DNA of 31,301 nt from a virus, in the IMG/VR virus record IMGVR_UViG_3300022925_000105, positions 1 through 31,301 of that record. One strand, 5' to 3'. Of the stretch, positions 1-7,978 are shown piece after piece. How positions within the stretch are numbered: the first letter of the stretch is position 1; the number at the start of each line of letters is the position of its first letter. Both the position numbers and the translations under genes were made by a program. The notes under the pieces are model-generated. The model made no database searches. It saw only the letters and a program-made list of their open reading frames with translations, and was not told where the DNA came from.

Positions 1-1
1 C

Positions 2-1936
2 CACAGTACCGGACTTGGGCCATTCGGGAAGGCACAGACAAATGTGCTCGAACGGATACAAGGTGCGATACTGCGAACCGGCAGGATTCTCAACTGCGAG
101 CCTCGCGGCTTCGCCAAGAGCACCAAGTCCGAGAACGCGATCATCTGGGCAGCACTATACGGACACAGAAGCTATGCGGTGTTCTTCGGTGCAACTGGCA
201 ACGAAGCATCCGATGCCATCAACTCGATCAAGTCAGAATTGCAAGAGAATGATCTGATCTACGAGGACTTTCCAGAGGTGTGTCATGCGATCAGGAAGTT
301 AGAAGGACGTCCGCAGCGGTGTCTGACACAGACGCACAATGGAAAGCTAACGCACATCAACTGGACAGCAGACAGCATCGTCCTGCCGACCGTGGATGGG
401 TCAGTGGCATCAGGTGCCATCATCGAGTCAAAAGGTTATCTGAGTGCGAGCAGAGGCATCCGATACAAACGGCCAGACGGGAAGCAAGTGCGTCCCGACC
501 TAGTGGTCATCGACGATCCGCAGACCGACGAGTCTGCTGTATCGCCGGCTCAAGTGCTGAAGCGAATGACGCTGCTGTCCAAGAACATCCTCCGGCTCGG
601 TGGTCATGGTAAACAGGTGGCAGCCGTCATGAATGCGACCGTGATCGCCGATGGTGATATGGTCGATCAGCTTGCAGATCACAAGCTGCATCCAGAATGG
701 CAGAGCGTCCGAGTTAAAATGCTGGAGTCAATGCCGAAAGCACTAGAGACCCATTGGCTAACAACATACAAGCAGATGCGAGGCGACTACGATCCAGACA
801 TCATCGGGGAGCAGAGAAAAGCACACCAGCGAGCGACTCAGTTTTACCTGGACAACCAAGACATCATGGACGATGGTGCCGAGGTAGCTTGGCACTTTAT
901 TCCGCTCGAAGATGGCGAGGTCTCAGCGATCCAGCACGCCATAAATATCATGTGCGATGATGGCGAGGAGGTATTCTCCTCAGAGTGTCAGAACGAGCCG
1001 AAGCGAGCAACTCAAGCCGGCGCACTGGCGATCAGCAAAGATGAGATCCTCGACAGGTACAGCAGTTTCGATCGGTACGTGCTGCCGCAAGGAACCGCAG
1101 CCGTCGTTGCTCATTGCGACGTGCATGATTCGATCTTGTACTGGTCAGTCGCTGCTGTGAAAAGCGACTTCAGCGGCTCGATCATCGACTACGGTACATT
1201 TCCAGAGCAACCGAACCCGCATTTCAGCCAGACGAACGTCAAGCGGAAAATGATCGACGAACTCGGCGCACAAAGCATCGAGGAAGCGATCGTTTCTGGC
1301 GTGCATTATGTCGGCGATATGATCTGCTCGAAGGTATACGCAACCAGCGACGGAGATCAGCTACCAGTTGCATCCATGCTGTTCGACGTTGGTTACAAAC
1401 CAGAGGAAGTCTCGAAGGGTATCAGGCTTTCGCGATATGCCAATGTCATGGCCGGCTCTCGCGGTGTCGGTATTGGGCCAACCGAAAGACCGATGGCAGA
1501 ATACGACGTAAGTGCAAAGAAGATGAGGCGTGCTGGGCCGAACCCAAGCCGACCGAGATGGTACGTGCCGAGAGTCGGCATCAACAGCGTTCCGGTGCTG
1601 CGTTTCGACGCGAACTACTGGAAGTCGGTAGCAGCGGCCAGGCTAATGCAGAAGCGTCAAAGTGCTGGCGAATGGAACCTATGGGGAAACCATCGGATCG
1701 ACCACTCTCACTACTGCTCGCACCTGATCGGCGAGGAGCCGGTGCCGACAACTGCAAAAGGTAGAACCGTTGTGATGTGGAAACCACGACCGGCAACCGA
1801 AAACCACTGGTTCGATACTTTCGTGGGATGTGTAGTCGCTGCATCATTTATCGGAATACAAACGCCAGGCGGAACACAGACTGCTGGCATTATCAGACGC
1901 AAACCAAAACAACGCAGATCATTCGTGGACTTTTAA
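2..1936 (+). CDS. terL: Terminase large subunit, 5' end cut by window edge
   Basis: This is the DNA-packaging motor: an ATPase that pumps DNA into the prohead and a nuclease that cuts concatemers. The frame is open to the left edge with no stop, so the true start lies outside the window; a GTG at 44 gives 630 residues but is unlikely to be the real start. A Walker A-like motif PRGFAKST is encoded near 100-122 and a Walker B-like VVIDDPQ near 505-526. The C-terminal half reads as an RNase H-like nuclease, with an acidic patch AHCDVHD near 1109-1130 and GDMICSK near 1315. It is followed directly by a zinc-ribbon protein, a gpW-like joiner and the portal, the usual packaging order. No small terminase is visible; it should lie upstream. 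Confidence 0.93.
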   Translation, partial: HSTGLGPFGKAQTNVLERIQGAILRTGRILNCEPRGFAKSTKSENAIIWAALYGHRSYAVFFGATGNEASDAINSIKSELQENDLIYEDFPEVCHAIRKLEGRPQRCLTQTHNGKLTHINWTADSIVLPTVDGSVASGAIIESKGYLSASRGIRYKRPDGKQVRPDLVVIDDPQTDESAVSPAQVLKRMTLLSKNILRLGGHGKQVAAVMNATVIADGDMVDQLADHKLHPEWQSVRVKMLESMPKALETHWLTTYKQMRGDYDPDIIGEQRKAHQRATQFYLDNQDIMDDGAEVAWHFIPLEDGEVSAIQHAINIMCDDGEEVFSSECQNEPKRATQAGALAISKDEILDRYSSFDRYVLPQGTAAVVAHCDVHDSILYWSVAAVKSDFSGSIIDYGTFPEQPNPHFSQTNVKRKMIDELGAQSIEEAIVSGVHYVGDMICSKVYATSDGDQLPVASMLFDVGYKPEEVSKGIRLSRYANVMAGSRGVGIGPTERPMAEYDVSAKKMRRAGPNPSRPRWYVPRVGINSVPVLRFDANYWKSVAAARLMQKRQSAGEWNLWGNHRIDHSHYCSHLIGEEPVPTTAKGRTVVMWKPRPATENHWFDTFVGCVVAASFIGIQTPGGTQTAGIIRRKPKQRRSFVDF

Positions 1937-1946
1937 GGGCGATTGC

Positions 1947-2249
1947 ATGGCAAAGAAAAAGCGAAACAGTCATCAGCAAGCTGCCGGCATCACGATACCG
2001 ACCAAGTGCCAGCAATGCGGAAGCACGCGACGAACAAAATACAGCAACAGCAAAGAACTCGGCCCTGGTAGAACTTGGCGCGACCTGCCGAACATACCAG
2101 CGGGGACGATCTACGTCAGTCTCACTAAGTCTCGGTGCATCTGTCTGAAGTGCGGACAGGCTCGCGTAGATCAGCGTTTCGAGTTTGACTCTGAAACTTT
2201 GTCCGCGTTGCGTACTAGCGAAGTCTCTCAAATGGCCGACTATAGTTGA
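1947..2249 (+). CDS. Small zinc-ribbon protein between terminase and head joiner
   Basis: A 100-residue basic protein that I do not recognise as a named family. It carries two cysteine knuckles, C21-x2-C24 and a C64-x-C66-x2-C69 cluster, which together look like a zinc ribbon. The N-terminus is lysine-rich (MAKKKRN). It lies 10 bases after the terminase stop and its stop overlaps the next reading frame, so it belongs to the packaging operon. A role in DNA binding, for instance during packaging, would fit but is inference. The zinc ligands are seen in the sequence; metal binding is assumed from the pattern. Confidence 0.75.
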   Translation: MAKKKRNSHQQAAGITIPTKCQQCGSTRRTKYSNSKELGPGRTWRDLPNIPAGTIYVSLTKSRCICLKCGQARVDQRFEFDSETLSALRTSEVSQMADYS

Positions 2250-2253
2250 CAAT

Positions 2254-2275
2254 TTCCTGCATGTATACGCAGGAA
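2254..2275 (+). promoter_or_regulatory. Perfect inverted repeat holding the gpW-like start codon in its loop
   Basis: TTCCTGC at 2254-2260 is perfectly complementary to GCAGGAA at 2269-2275, with an 8-base loop at 2261-2268 that begins with the ATG of the gpW-like gene. As RNA it would be a 7-bp hairpin presenting the start codon; as DNA it is a dyad that a protein could bind. There is no recognisable ribosome site upstream of this ATG. The structure is seen in the sequence; any regulatory role is inference. Confidence 0.4.
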
Positions 2276-2467
2276 GAACTCGAAACAAAGATCCGCTCGC
2301 TCGACACTGAGATCTCTCAGGCGATCGAAAGCGTGACGACCGACGGCACCAGCACGAAGGTCAACCTAAACGCTAAGAAAGCGGAACGCGATCGCTATCT
2401 TCAAATGCTGCAAAGCCAACGCAGCAAACGACCAGCCACGGCACGAATTAACTTGTGGGGTGGCTAA
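2261..2467 (+). CDS. gpW-like head-tail joining protein
   Basis: A 68-residue helical protein beginning MYTQEELETKI, the same size as lambda gpW and in the same place, just before a lambda-type portal gene. The pattern of two charged helices separated by a short segment (roughly residues 3-22 and 33-52) followed by a basic tail fits the gpW family, which plugs the portal vertex and prepares it for tail attachment. A TTG at 2246 overlapping the upstream TGA would add five residues and cannot be excluded. The ATG at 2261 sits in the loop of a 7-bp inverted repeat. Its stop TAA overlaps the portal ATG by one base, suggesting translational coupling. Confidence 0.7.
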   Translation: MYTQEELETKIRSLDTEISQAIESVTTDGTSTKVNLNAKKAERDRYLQMLQSQRSKRPATARINLWGG

Positions 2468-3879
2468 TGGCAGGACTGCTAAACCGTATCGGCTCAATGT
2501 TCGGATATGACGCTCTGGAACCAGCAGGGCGGCGCAAGAAGATCAGCCGAACCGTCTACAGAGAAGATCATCACTTCCAAGGCAACAAGCATCGAGGGCT
2601 GCAAGAGTCTGCATCAGACTTGGTGCGGAACCTATCGCTCGCTGGCTGGATGGTGCGACGTCATCTGGACTACGTTGCTCAGTTTGAGTTCCACGGTCGC
2701 AACGATGACGAAGGAATCAACCGGCAGATCGAGCAGTTGATGCTTGAGGACAGCCGGCCAGCAAGAGCAGACGTCTCTGGTCGCTTTGGTCGAGAAAAGC
2801 TATTCAGGCTTGCGGAAGCTCGTAGGGTGCTCGATGGCGATACTGTCCTGGTCAAGTTGCGTGATGGACGGCTACAGGGAATTCAAGCCGACCTGATCCA
2901 AGATCCGGCACGTCCACCACAGGGCGAGCAATGGATCAACGGCGTTCTAATCAATGACTTTGGCCGACCGCTGGCATACGGCGTCCATAAAAGATCAGGC
3001 TACACGCGAACCGAGTTCGCTCGAAGAGTCAACGCTACCAACTTGATCCATTACGGCTTCTTTGACCGATACGCTGCTGATCAGGTGCGTGGAGTGTCGC
3101 CGCTTGTATCGGCGTTGAACCCGCTGCGGGATGTCTACGAAAACTTCAGTTTCGCACTTGCGAAAGCCAAAGTCAGTCAGCTATTTGCGATGGCTTTCTA
3201 TCGAGACTCACCGGACTCGGTGATGCCAGTCGAGCCAGATTCCGACCAGGGCAACATCGATAGCGACGGGGACTCCATCGAGGAACCACGTGGCTTCCAA
3301 GCATTCATGAAGTCGGACACTCGATACATCGACCTGAACCCTGGCGAAAAAGCCGAGGTGATCGAAAGCAAGCAGCCATCAAGCGAGTTTCAGAACTTTA
3401 CGCAGTTGGTGATGCAGGTCGCTCTCAAGTCGCTTGATATCCCATTCTCGTTCTATGACGAGTCGCATACCAACTTCTTCGGATCTCGTGCTGCTTGGCT
3501 TCATTATGAACGGAGCTGCAAAGACAAACGAGACGACCAGATCGAGATGCGGCGGAACTACACCCAGTGGAAGCTGCAAAACTGGATCGCCAGCGGTCGC
3601 TTAGTACTGCCGGCTTCCATGCGTCAAACAGATATCAACTTTGAGTGGGTGCCTCGTGGGATGCCCTGGTGGGACCCAAGCAAAGAGATCAATGGACATA
3701 TCGCCGCAATCAAGGCAGGACTCGACACTCCACAGCGGATCTGTCGAGCAACCGGAACCGACTACTTTGACAATGTTGACGCAATCAGCAAGGCATTGCA
3801 ATACGCCAGCGAAAAAGGCGTGCCGGTCGAGTTCGCGATGCAACAACCACAGCAATCAGCAGAGGAAGCAAGCGAATGA
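2467..3879 (+). CDS. Portal protein (lambda gpB type)
   Basis: This encodes a 470-residue portal, the dodecameric ring at one capsid vertex through which DNA enters and leaves. The sequence resembles the lambda-type portal family (Phage_portal_2): an N-terminal region with SASDLVRNLSLAGWMVRRH, a central stretch RVLDGDTVLVKLRDG, then IPFSFYDESHTNFFGSRAA and a C-terminal WVPRGMPWWDPSKEI typical of this family. A GTG at 2455 would add four residues, but the ATG at 2467 overlaps the previous stop (TAATG) and is preferred. The stop overlaps the start of the head protease (ATGA). Slightly shorter than lambda gpB, otherwise ordinary. Confidence 0.93.
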   Translation: MAGLLNRIGSMFGYDALEPAGRRKKISRTVYREDHHFQGNKHRGLQESASDLVRNLSLAGWMVRRHLDYVAQFEFHGRNDDEGINRQIEQLMLEDSRPARADVSGRFGREKLFRLAEARRVLDGDTVLVKLRDGRLQGIQADLIQDPARPPQGEQWINGVLINDFGRPLAYGVHKRSGYTRTEFARRVNATNLIHYGFFDRYAADQVRGVSPLVSALNPLRDVYENFSFALAKAKVSQLFAMAFYRDSPDSVMPVEPDSDQGNIDSDGDSIEEPRGFQAFMKSDTRYIDLNPGEKAEVIESKQPSSEFQNFTQLVMQVALKSLDIPFSFYDESHTNFFGSRAAWLHYERSCKDKRDDQIEMRRNYTQWKLQNWIASGRLVLPASMRQTDINFEWVPRGMPWWDPSKEINGHIAAIKAGLDTPQRICRATGTDYFDNVDAISKALQYASEKGVPVEFAMQQPQQSAEEASE

Positions 3880-4994
3880 CACATCCTGAACGACCAGTAA
3901 AAGAAACCTTGTTTCGCGGTGCTCGTGCAACCGTTGAGGAGCCTATTCAGATTTCTCGATCAGGCGGCGACTATCAAGCTGGTCTACTTTCTGGCGTTTC
4001 ATTGATCGCGACTGGCGAGGCTCTCGGGCACGATATGTGGATTGACGAGGTTACGCTGGAACAGGTCGCACAGTACGCCAATCAGGGCAAGCATGGCGTG
4101 AAATCACGCTTTACTCATCCAAGCATGTCAGCTGATGGAATGGGCCGGCATCTTGGACGCATCAAGAACGTCCGAGTAGATGGATACCGAGTTCTGGGAG
4201 ACTTGCACTTTGCTCAGTCAGCACATGCAACGCCAGAAGGCGATCTGGCCGAATATGTGATGAAGCTCGCGGAGGAAGATCCAGCCGCTGCCGGTCTTTC
4301 CATCGTGTTCGAGCACGACCAGGAAGCTGAGCAGGAATTCATGGCGGAGCACTCATCGAGCAAGTTCGCATCGCCTGACGCAAATAACACAAAGAACTTT
4401 CCGCACGTCCGATTGGAAAAGCTCAGGGCCGCCGACATCGTTGACGAGCCAGCAGCAAACCCAGATGGACTATTCGATCGTCAGACGCTCGCAAGGGACG
4501 TTGACGAGCTTCTGAGCTATGCCGCTGGCATCAGCGTTGACAAACCAAAGTCTCTCGCATTCGGCGTGGATGCGGATCGAGCAAGTCAGTTTCTTGGCAG
4601 GTGGCTCGAACGCCATCAGCTTTCCATTGTTTCTCGTAATGAGGAGATCTCCGAGATGTCGGAAGCTACCGAAATTGTGGAGGCAGGTGTTTCCGACTCC
4701 GCACCTGCATCTTTCACCCGTGAGGACTTCCTATCCGAGTTGTCGGCTTATGTCGATCGCTTTGGATCGGAAAACGGCCAGAAGTGGTTTAGCGAAGGAA
4801 TCGAACTGCAAGAGGCACTTGGTCGCCAGTGCGATCTTTTTGCCGAGCAGATCGAGCAACTCAAAGCCGAACTAAGCGAGGCAAAAGAACAGCTCGCAGC
4901 AGCTGCTAGCGTTGGTGAAGATCCTATTGACGTTGGCGAAATTCAAGCGAACGACAACAAGAAGCGACTCTCCGAGTTCTTCAATAACAACTAG
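3876..4994 (+). CDS. Prohead protease with C-terminal scaffold-like region
   Basis: A 372-residue protein in the slot between portal and capsid. The first half (about residues 30-150) reads as a head-maturation protease: H81 in a THP motif and S142 in AGLSIVF could be the catalytic His and Ser, and GDLAEYVMKLAEEDP lies between them. The second half is acidic with a probable coiled coil (about 300-350, heavy in E, Q, L, K), as in scaffolding proteins. Such a fusion would guide capsid assembly and then digest the scaffold. An internal in-frame ATG at 4656 with its own ribosome site could give the scaffold alone, as in lambda C/Nu3. Family assignment rests on motif and position, so the catalytic residues are tentative. 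Confidence 0.78.
   Translation: MTHPERPVKETLFRGARATVEEPIQISRSGGDYQAGLLSGVSLIATGEALGHDMWIDEVTLEQVAQYANQGKHGVKSRFTHPSMSADGMGRHLGRIKNVRVDGYRVLGDLHFAQSAHATPEGDLAEYVMKLAEEDPAAAGLSIVFEHDQEAEQEFMAEHSSSKFASPDANNTKNFPHVRLEKLRAADIVDEPAANPDGLFDRQTLARDVDELLSYAAGISVDKPKSLAFGVDADRASQFLGRWLERHQLSIVSRNEEISEMSEATEIVEAGVSDSAPASFTREDFLSELSAYVDRFGSENGQKWFSEGIELQEALGRQCDLFAEQIEQLKAELSEAKEQLAAAASVGEDPIDVGEIQANDNKKRLSEFFNNN
4656..4994 (+). CDS. Possible nested scaffold protein, in-frame internal start
   Basis: Within the protease gene an ATG at 4656 is in frame and is preceded by GAGGAG at 4641-4646, nine bases upstream, a good ribosome site. It would yield a 112-residue acidic, coiled-coil protein starting MSEATEIV that contains only the scaffold-like part. 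Lambda and many relatives make scaffold exactly this way from the end of the protease gene. GAGGAG also simply encodes two glutamates, so coincidence is possible; the position right at the junction between protease and scaffold regions favours a real start. Confidence 0.45.
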   Translation: MSEATEIVEAGVSDSAPASFTREDFLSELSAYVDRFGSENGQKWFSEGIELQEALGRQCDLFAEQIEQLKAELSEAKEQLAAAASVGEDPIDVGEIQANDNKKRLSEFFNNN

Positions 4995-5039
4995 AAACCA
5001 TCGAAAAAAAAGAACCACAAAAACAGAGGAACATAAACA
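4995..5039 (+). promoter_or_regulatory. A-rich capsid leader with strong ribosome site
   Basis: The 45 bases before the capsid gene are strikingly A-rich and contain AGAGGAA at about 5025-5031, spaced correctly from the ATG at 5040. In a genome where most genes overlap, a dedicated unstructured leader fits the need for very high capsid translation. No -35/-10 pair was recognised in it. Confidence 0.5.
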
Positions 5040-5954
5040 ATGGCATCAACTCCACTTCCAATCAGTGAATTAGTCAAAATCAACGATCAGAACGTCGCAG
5101 ACGTAGAGATCAGCGATTTGCTTCGTGACGCTCCAGTGCTTGCGGCAATGCCGGCAGTCGAAGCCAGTAACGGAACCTTGCACAAGTACAACAAGCTTAC
5201 CACCGAGCCTACTGTTGGCTTCCGTTCGCTCAACGATGGACGCGATCACGATTACACCGTCCGCACGACCGTCACTGAGACATTGCAGATCTTGGATGCT
5301 TCGTTCGACATGGACGCAGCGATCTACAATCCAGAACTAGCAGCGATGGAAGGACGCAGCCATCTGCAAAGTGCATTCGCAAAAGCAGAACGTCAGATCT
5401 TCTACGGAACCAGTGCAAACGGCGACTCAGCCGGCTTCAATGGTTTCTACAACAGTGCAGATCTTAACGGCTTGGCTGACGATATGGTCATCTCCGCTGG
5501 CGGATCGAGTGCTGGCGTACAGTCCAGCGTATATTTGATTCGCGCTACACCGGACGCAACTGGCGTCTGCTCGGTATTCGGAAACGGTGGTGACATCAGC
5601 ATCGGCGGTGCATACCAGTCGATGATCGAAGGTGCCAGCGGACGTTATGACGCTTGGGTGGTTCCGATCGTTGCTTACATGGCTTTGCAACTCGGAAGCA
5701 AGTATTCCGCTGCTCGTATTGCGAACGTGGAAACCGCTTTGGATGACGACAAGATCTACGAGGCTCTCTCACTGTTTCCAGCATCTTTGCAACCGACGCA
5801 CATTTGCATGAACAGAACTGCTCTCAAATTGCTTCGAGCTAGCAGAACTTCGACAAACGCAACCGGAGCACCTGCACCTCGACCAACTGAGGTAGAAGGC
5901 ATCCCGATCATCGTTAGCGATCAGATCGTGCAAACCGAGGCAGTGGTTGCTTAA
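5040..5954 (+). CDS. Major capsid protein (HK97-fold expected)
   Basis: A 304-residue protein after the protease/scaffold gene, with the best ribosome site in the head operon, as expected for the most abundant virion protein. The sequence has a short N-terminal region, a central stretch of alternating strands and helices (residues about 65-130, including FRSLNDGRDHDYTVRTTVTE and AEGQ-like helix AFAKAERQIFYG near 113-124) and a C-terminal segment with EVEGIPIIVSDQI near the end, a pattern common in HK97-fold capsids from this kind of siphovirus. No separate decoration protein is seen. It ends TAATG, overlapping the next gene by one base. Assignment is from position, size and overall pattern. 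Confidence 0.87.
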   Translation: MASTPLPISELVKINDQNVADVEISDLLRDAPVLAAMPAVEASNGTLHKYNKLTTEPTVGFRSLNDGRDHDYTVRTTVTETLQILDASFDMDAAIYNPELAAMEGRSHLQSAFAKAERQIFYGTSANGDSAGFNGFYNSADLNGLADDMVISAGGSSAGVQSSVYLIRATPDATGVCSVFGNGGDISIGGAYQSMIEGASGRYDAWVVPIVAYMALQLGSKYSAARIANVETALDDDKIYEALSLFPASLQPTHICMNRTALKLLRASRTSTNATGAPAPRPTEVEGIPIIVSDQIVQTEAVVA

Positions 5955-6322
5955 TGGCTCTTTTGGATGACGCACTCGCGGCTCACCGCACAACGCTGCA
6001 AGCCGCTGCTGGCGAAACGATTACATACAAGCGAGGCGACTTTACTGTCTCGCTGACGGCGGTCGTTGGTCAGTCGCAGTTTGATGAAATATCGACCACT
6101 GGCGAGATCCGTCCACTGTCCAAGACGGTGGACTGGCTTGTGAAGCCAAGCTCGCTCGTGATCGACTCAAGCGTGGTGCTGCCGCAGAGAGGCGATCAGA
6201 TCCAGAGAAGCGATGGCAGCGTTTACGACGTGTTGCCAGGAACCGAAGGGACAGCCTGGCAATACTCGGACGGACGAAAGACATTCCTGCGAATCCACAG
6301 TGTGAAACGTGTCGCGAGCTAG
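5954..6322 (+). CDS. Head-tail connector protein
   Basis: A 122-residue, mostly beta protein whose gene overlaps the capsid stop (TAATG). Position straight after the capsid, size, and features such as VDWLVKPSSLVI and PQRGDQIQRSDGSVYDVLPG resemble the head-tail attachment or stopper proteins (FII-like) that sit below the portal and close the filled head. The C-terminal strand FLRIHSVKRV is typical of this family. Its function is inferred from order and pattern; no catalytic motif is present. Its end overlaps the GTG of the next gene by 14 bases. Confidence 0.7.
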   Translation: MALLDDALAAHRTTLQAAAGETITYKRGDFTVSLTAVVGQSQFDEISTTGEIRPLSKTVDWLVKPSSLVIDSSVVLPQRGDQIQRSDGSVYDVLPGTEGTAWQYSDGRKTFLRIHSVKRVAS

Positions 6323-6785
6323 TGACCTGCGTGATGCAGTGATAACGGAACTCAATACTCGACTGACGGGACAAACCGTCGAGGCGTTTATCGTTCCGCA
6401 TTACACACGCGAGGAACTAACTGACGGACCGAAGATCGCGGTGCGAGTCGCAGAGCGTGAAATAGAAGTGGATCAGGGGCCGGACAACCGGCAAGTGATC
6501 ATCGAGATCGGAGTGGTTGGCGTCACTCCGGCTCTCAGCGGAGCGGTGACAAGTGCGCACCGATCTCAGGAGGTCGCATCTTGCGACGTGTTTGACGACT
6601 TGATGGAAGAAATCATTGCCCTGTGGTCGCCATCGGGGCCGTTGTCAGTACGCACAGCAGGATTGGCCGGCCACCGATTCGTTGGAATCGAAAACTCAAT
6701 TTATTTCGACCCGCAAAAACTATACAGCGATGGTCTTTGGCTATCGCTTATTCGTTTGACTTATCAAGACAGCATAGACGACTAG
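6309..6785 (+). CDS. Tail terminator / tail completion protein
   Basis: A 158-residue protein placed between a connector and the tail tube gene, the normal slot of the tail terminator that caps the tube and joins it to the head. It starts at a GTG inside the previous gene. The pattern of an N-terminal helix (LRDAVITELNTRL), a central ELTDGPKIAVRVAEREIEV strand region, DDLMEEIIALW helix and a C-terminal LWLSLIRLTYQD strand agrees with the mixed alpha/beta fold of these proteins. Assigned mainly by order; a second connector is the alternative. Confidence 0.62.
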   Translation: MSRASDLRDAVITELNTRLTGQTVEAFIVPHYTREELTDGPKIAVRVAEREIEVDQGPDNRQVIIEIGVVGVTPALSGAVTSAHRSQEVASCDVFDDLMEEIIALWSPSGPLSVRTAGLAGHRFVGIENSIYFDPQKLYSDGLWLSLIRLTYQDSIDD

Positions 6786-6795
6786 GAGCTGAACA

Positions 6796-7290
6796 ATGGC
6801 GACCGATCTAGAACGCGGAGCATACGCTGGTAAGGAAACTTACCTTTACTACAACAGTGCAACAAACGCATCTCCGACTTGGGTTGAGATCAAGCGAGCA
6901 CGTAACGTACAGTTGACTCGCGGTGCAGCCACCAGCGAAGTGAACTTTCACGGCTCGGATCAGACTGTCAATATCCACGAGTATGAAGGCGTATCTGGAT
7001 CGTTCGAGTATGTAAGAAAACTCGGATCGGATACGGTCTATGACTTCTTAGAAAGCAGCAGAGACAACAAGAACATCATCGAGCTGATTCATCTTAACGG
7101 TCCAGAAACCGTAATAGCACCCGCAGACGCTAGTGAAGGCTGGCGAGCACCTGTGATCCTGGGCGAATTCAGCGAAACCTCAAACGGTGGCGATAGTGTC
7201 GTTGTGACGATCCCATTCGTTCTTGCTGATGCTTACACGGCAGCAGGTGCTCAGGTAACGATTGCGGCTTACACCGGAACGGTATCGTAA
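6796..7290 (+). CDS. Major tail tube protein
   Basis: A 164-residue protein with a good ribosome site (AGGAG at about 6785-6789). It is beta-rich: TWVEIKRARNVQL, then EVNFHGSD, GSFEYVRK, APVILGEFSETSNGG and VVVTIPFVLADAY, typical of the tube subunits of siphoviruses that stack as hexamers around the tape measure. Position before the chaperone and tape measure genes supports this. There is a single tube gene with no sheath protein anywhere in the window, so the tail is non-contractile. Stop TAATG overlaps the next start. Confidence 0.83.
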   Translation: MATDLERGAYAGKETYLYYNSATNASPTWVEIKRARNVQLTRGAATSEVNFHGSDQTVNIHEYEGVSGSFEYVRKLGSDTVYDFLESSRDNKNIIELIHLNGPETVIAPADASEGWRAPVILGEFSETSNGGDSVVVTIPFVLADAYTAAGAQVTIAAYTGTVS

Positions 7291-7541
7291 TGAGTACGCC
7301 AATAACATGCGGCGAACTAGCAGAACTAGCCAACAGCTTGCCGGCAGGTGAGCTGAAGGATTGGTGCGATCAGAGTGCGTCCGGGCCACAGACGCAAATC
7401 GTATTTGCTAACAGCGAAATGCTCTCGCGTTGTCAGCAAGCTGCTAGTTCGTCAATACAGGAGGAGAGCGAACCAAAAGAGAGCAAGAAGAAATGCAAAG
7501 TTTCGAAGACAATGAAGGACACGCCTGGCACCTCGCTCTGA
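7290..7541 (+). CDS. Small hypothetical tail-module protein
   Basis: An 83-residue protein of unknown function, translationally coupled to the tail tube gene by a TAATG overlap. It has four cysteines, a helical N-terminal half (GELAELANSLPAGELKDW) and a basic, lysine/serine-rich C-terminus. Its last 49 bases overlap the chaperone gene in another frame. Its place, between tail tube and chaperone, suggests a tail-assembly role, but nothing in the sequence shows one. I do not recognise the family. Confidence 0.6.
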   Translation: MSTPITCGELAELANSLPAGELKDWCDQSASGPQTQIVFANSEMLSRCQQAASSSIQEESEPKESKKKCKVSKTMKDTPGTSL

Positions 7542-7978
7542 CCATTGGAAAGGTCAGGCAGTTACGCGAAAAGCTCGGATTGGAATTGCTGAACAAGGAA
7601 CATCACTGGCAGGTGATGAACAGCGAGACCGACCGATTGACTTTCGTATTTCTGCTAGTGGAGGACCAAGCAAAGGAAATAGGTCTTGATGCTGACGCAT
7701 TTGAGGAGCGTCTGTACGGTGATGGAATTGCCGACGCTGCGAGCATTGCGTTCTTGCGAGAACTGCAATCTTTTTTCCAGAGGTTAGGCAAAAGGCTGGA
7801 AGCGGGACTAACCGAGACGCAGATAAAAGTAATGACCGCAGCCCAGTCGCAAATCCGAGAATTGATCGAGAGTGGAAAAGCCGATTTACAATTAAAGGAA
7901 CTGGAGAACGAAGCACTCAAGCAGATGCAGTTGAACAGTGGCAATGGATCGCAGAACTCGCAGCCATCGCAGGACTAG
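7493..7978 (+). CDS. Tail assembly chaperone, short form (gpG analogue)
   Basis: A 161-residue mostly helical protein beginning MQSFEDNEGHAWHLALTIGK, a start pattern shared by chaperones that precede tape measure genes in many siphoviruses. The family coats the tape measure before the tube polymerises around it. The C-terminal end is rich in Q, N and S and looks like a natural tail. The next conserved segment lies in the -1 frame and stays open across the stop, so this gene probably also makes a longer frameshift product, as lambda G does. It overlaps the preceding gene by 49 bases. Confidence 0.72.
   Translation: MQSFEDNEGHAWHLALTIGKVRQLREKLGLELLNKEHHWQVMNSETDRLTFVFLLVEDQAKEIGLDADAFEERLYGDGIADAASIAFLRELQSFFQRLGKRLEAGLTETQIKVMTAAQSQIRELIESGKADLQLKELENEALKQMQLNSGNGSQNSQPSQD

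Noticed and set aside
500-691. Antisense open frames throughout the window, such as this one
   Set aside because: They lie opposite well-supported + strand genes, lack ribosome sites and read as low-quality protein; all appear to be shadows.
2246-2269. TTGACA at 2246 with a TATAC-like element as a promoter
   Set aside because: The spacing is only about 12 bases, too short for sigma70, and the elements fit better with the hairpin around the gpW-like start.
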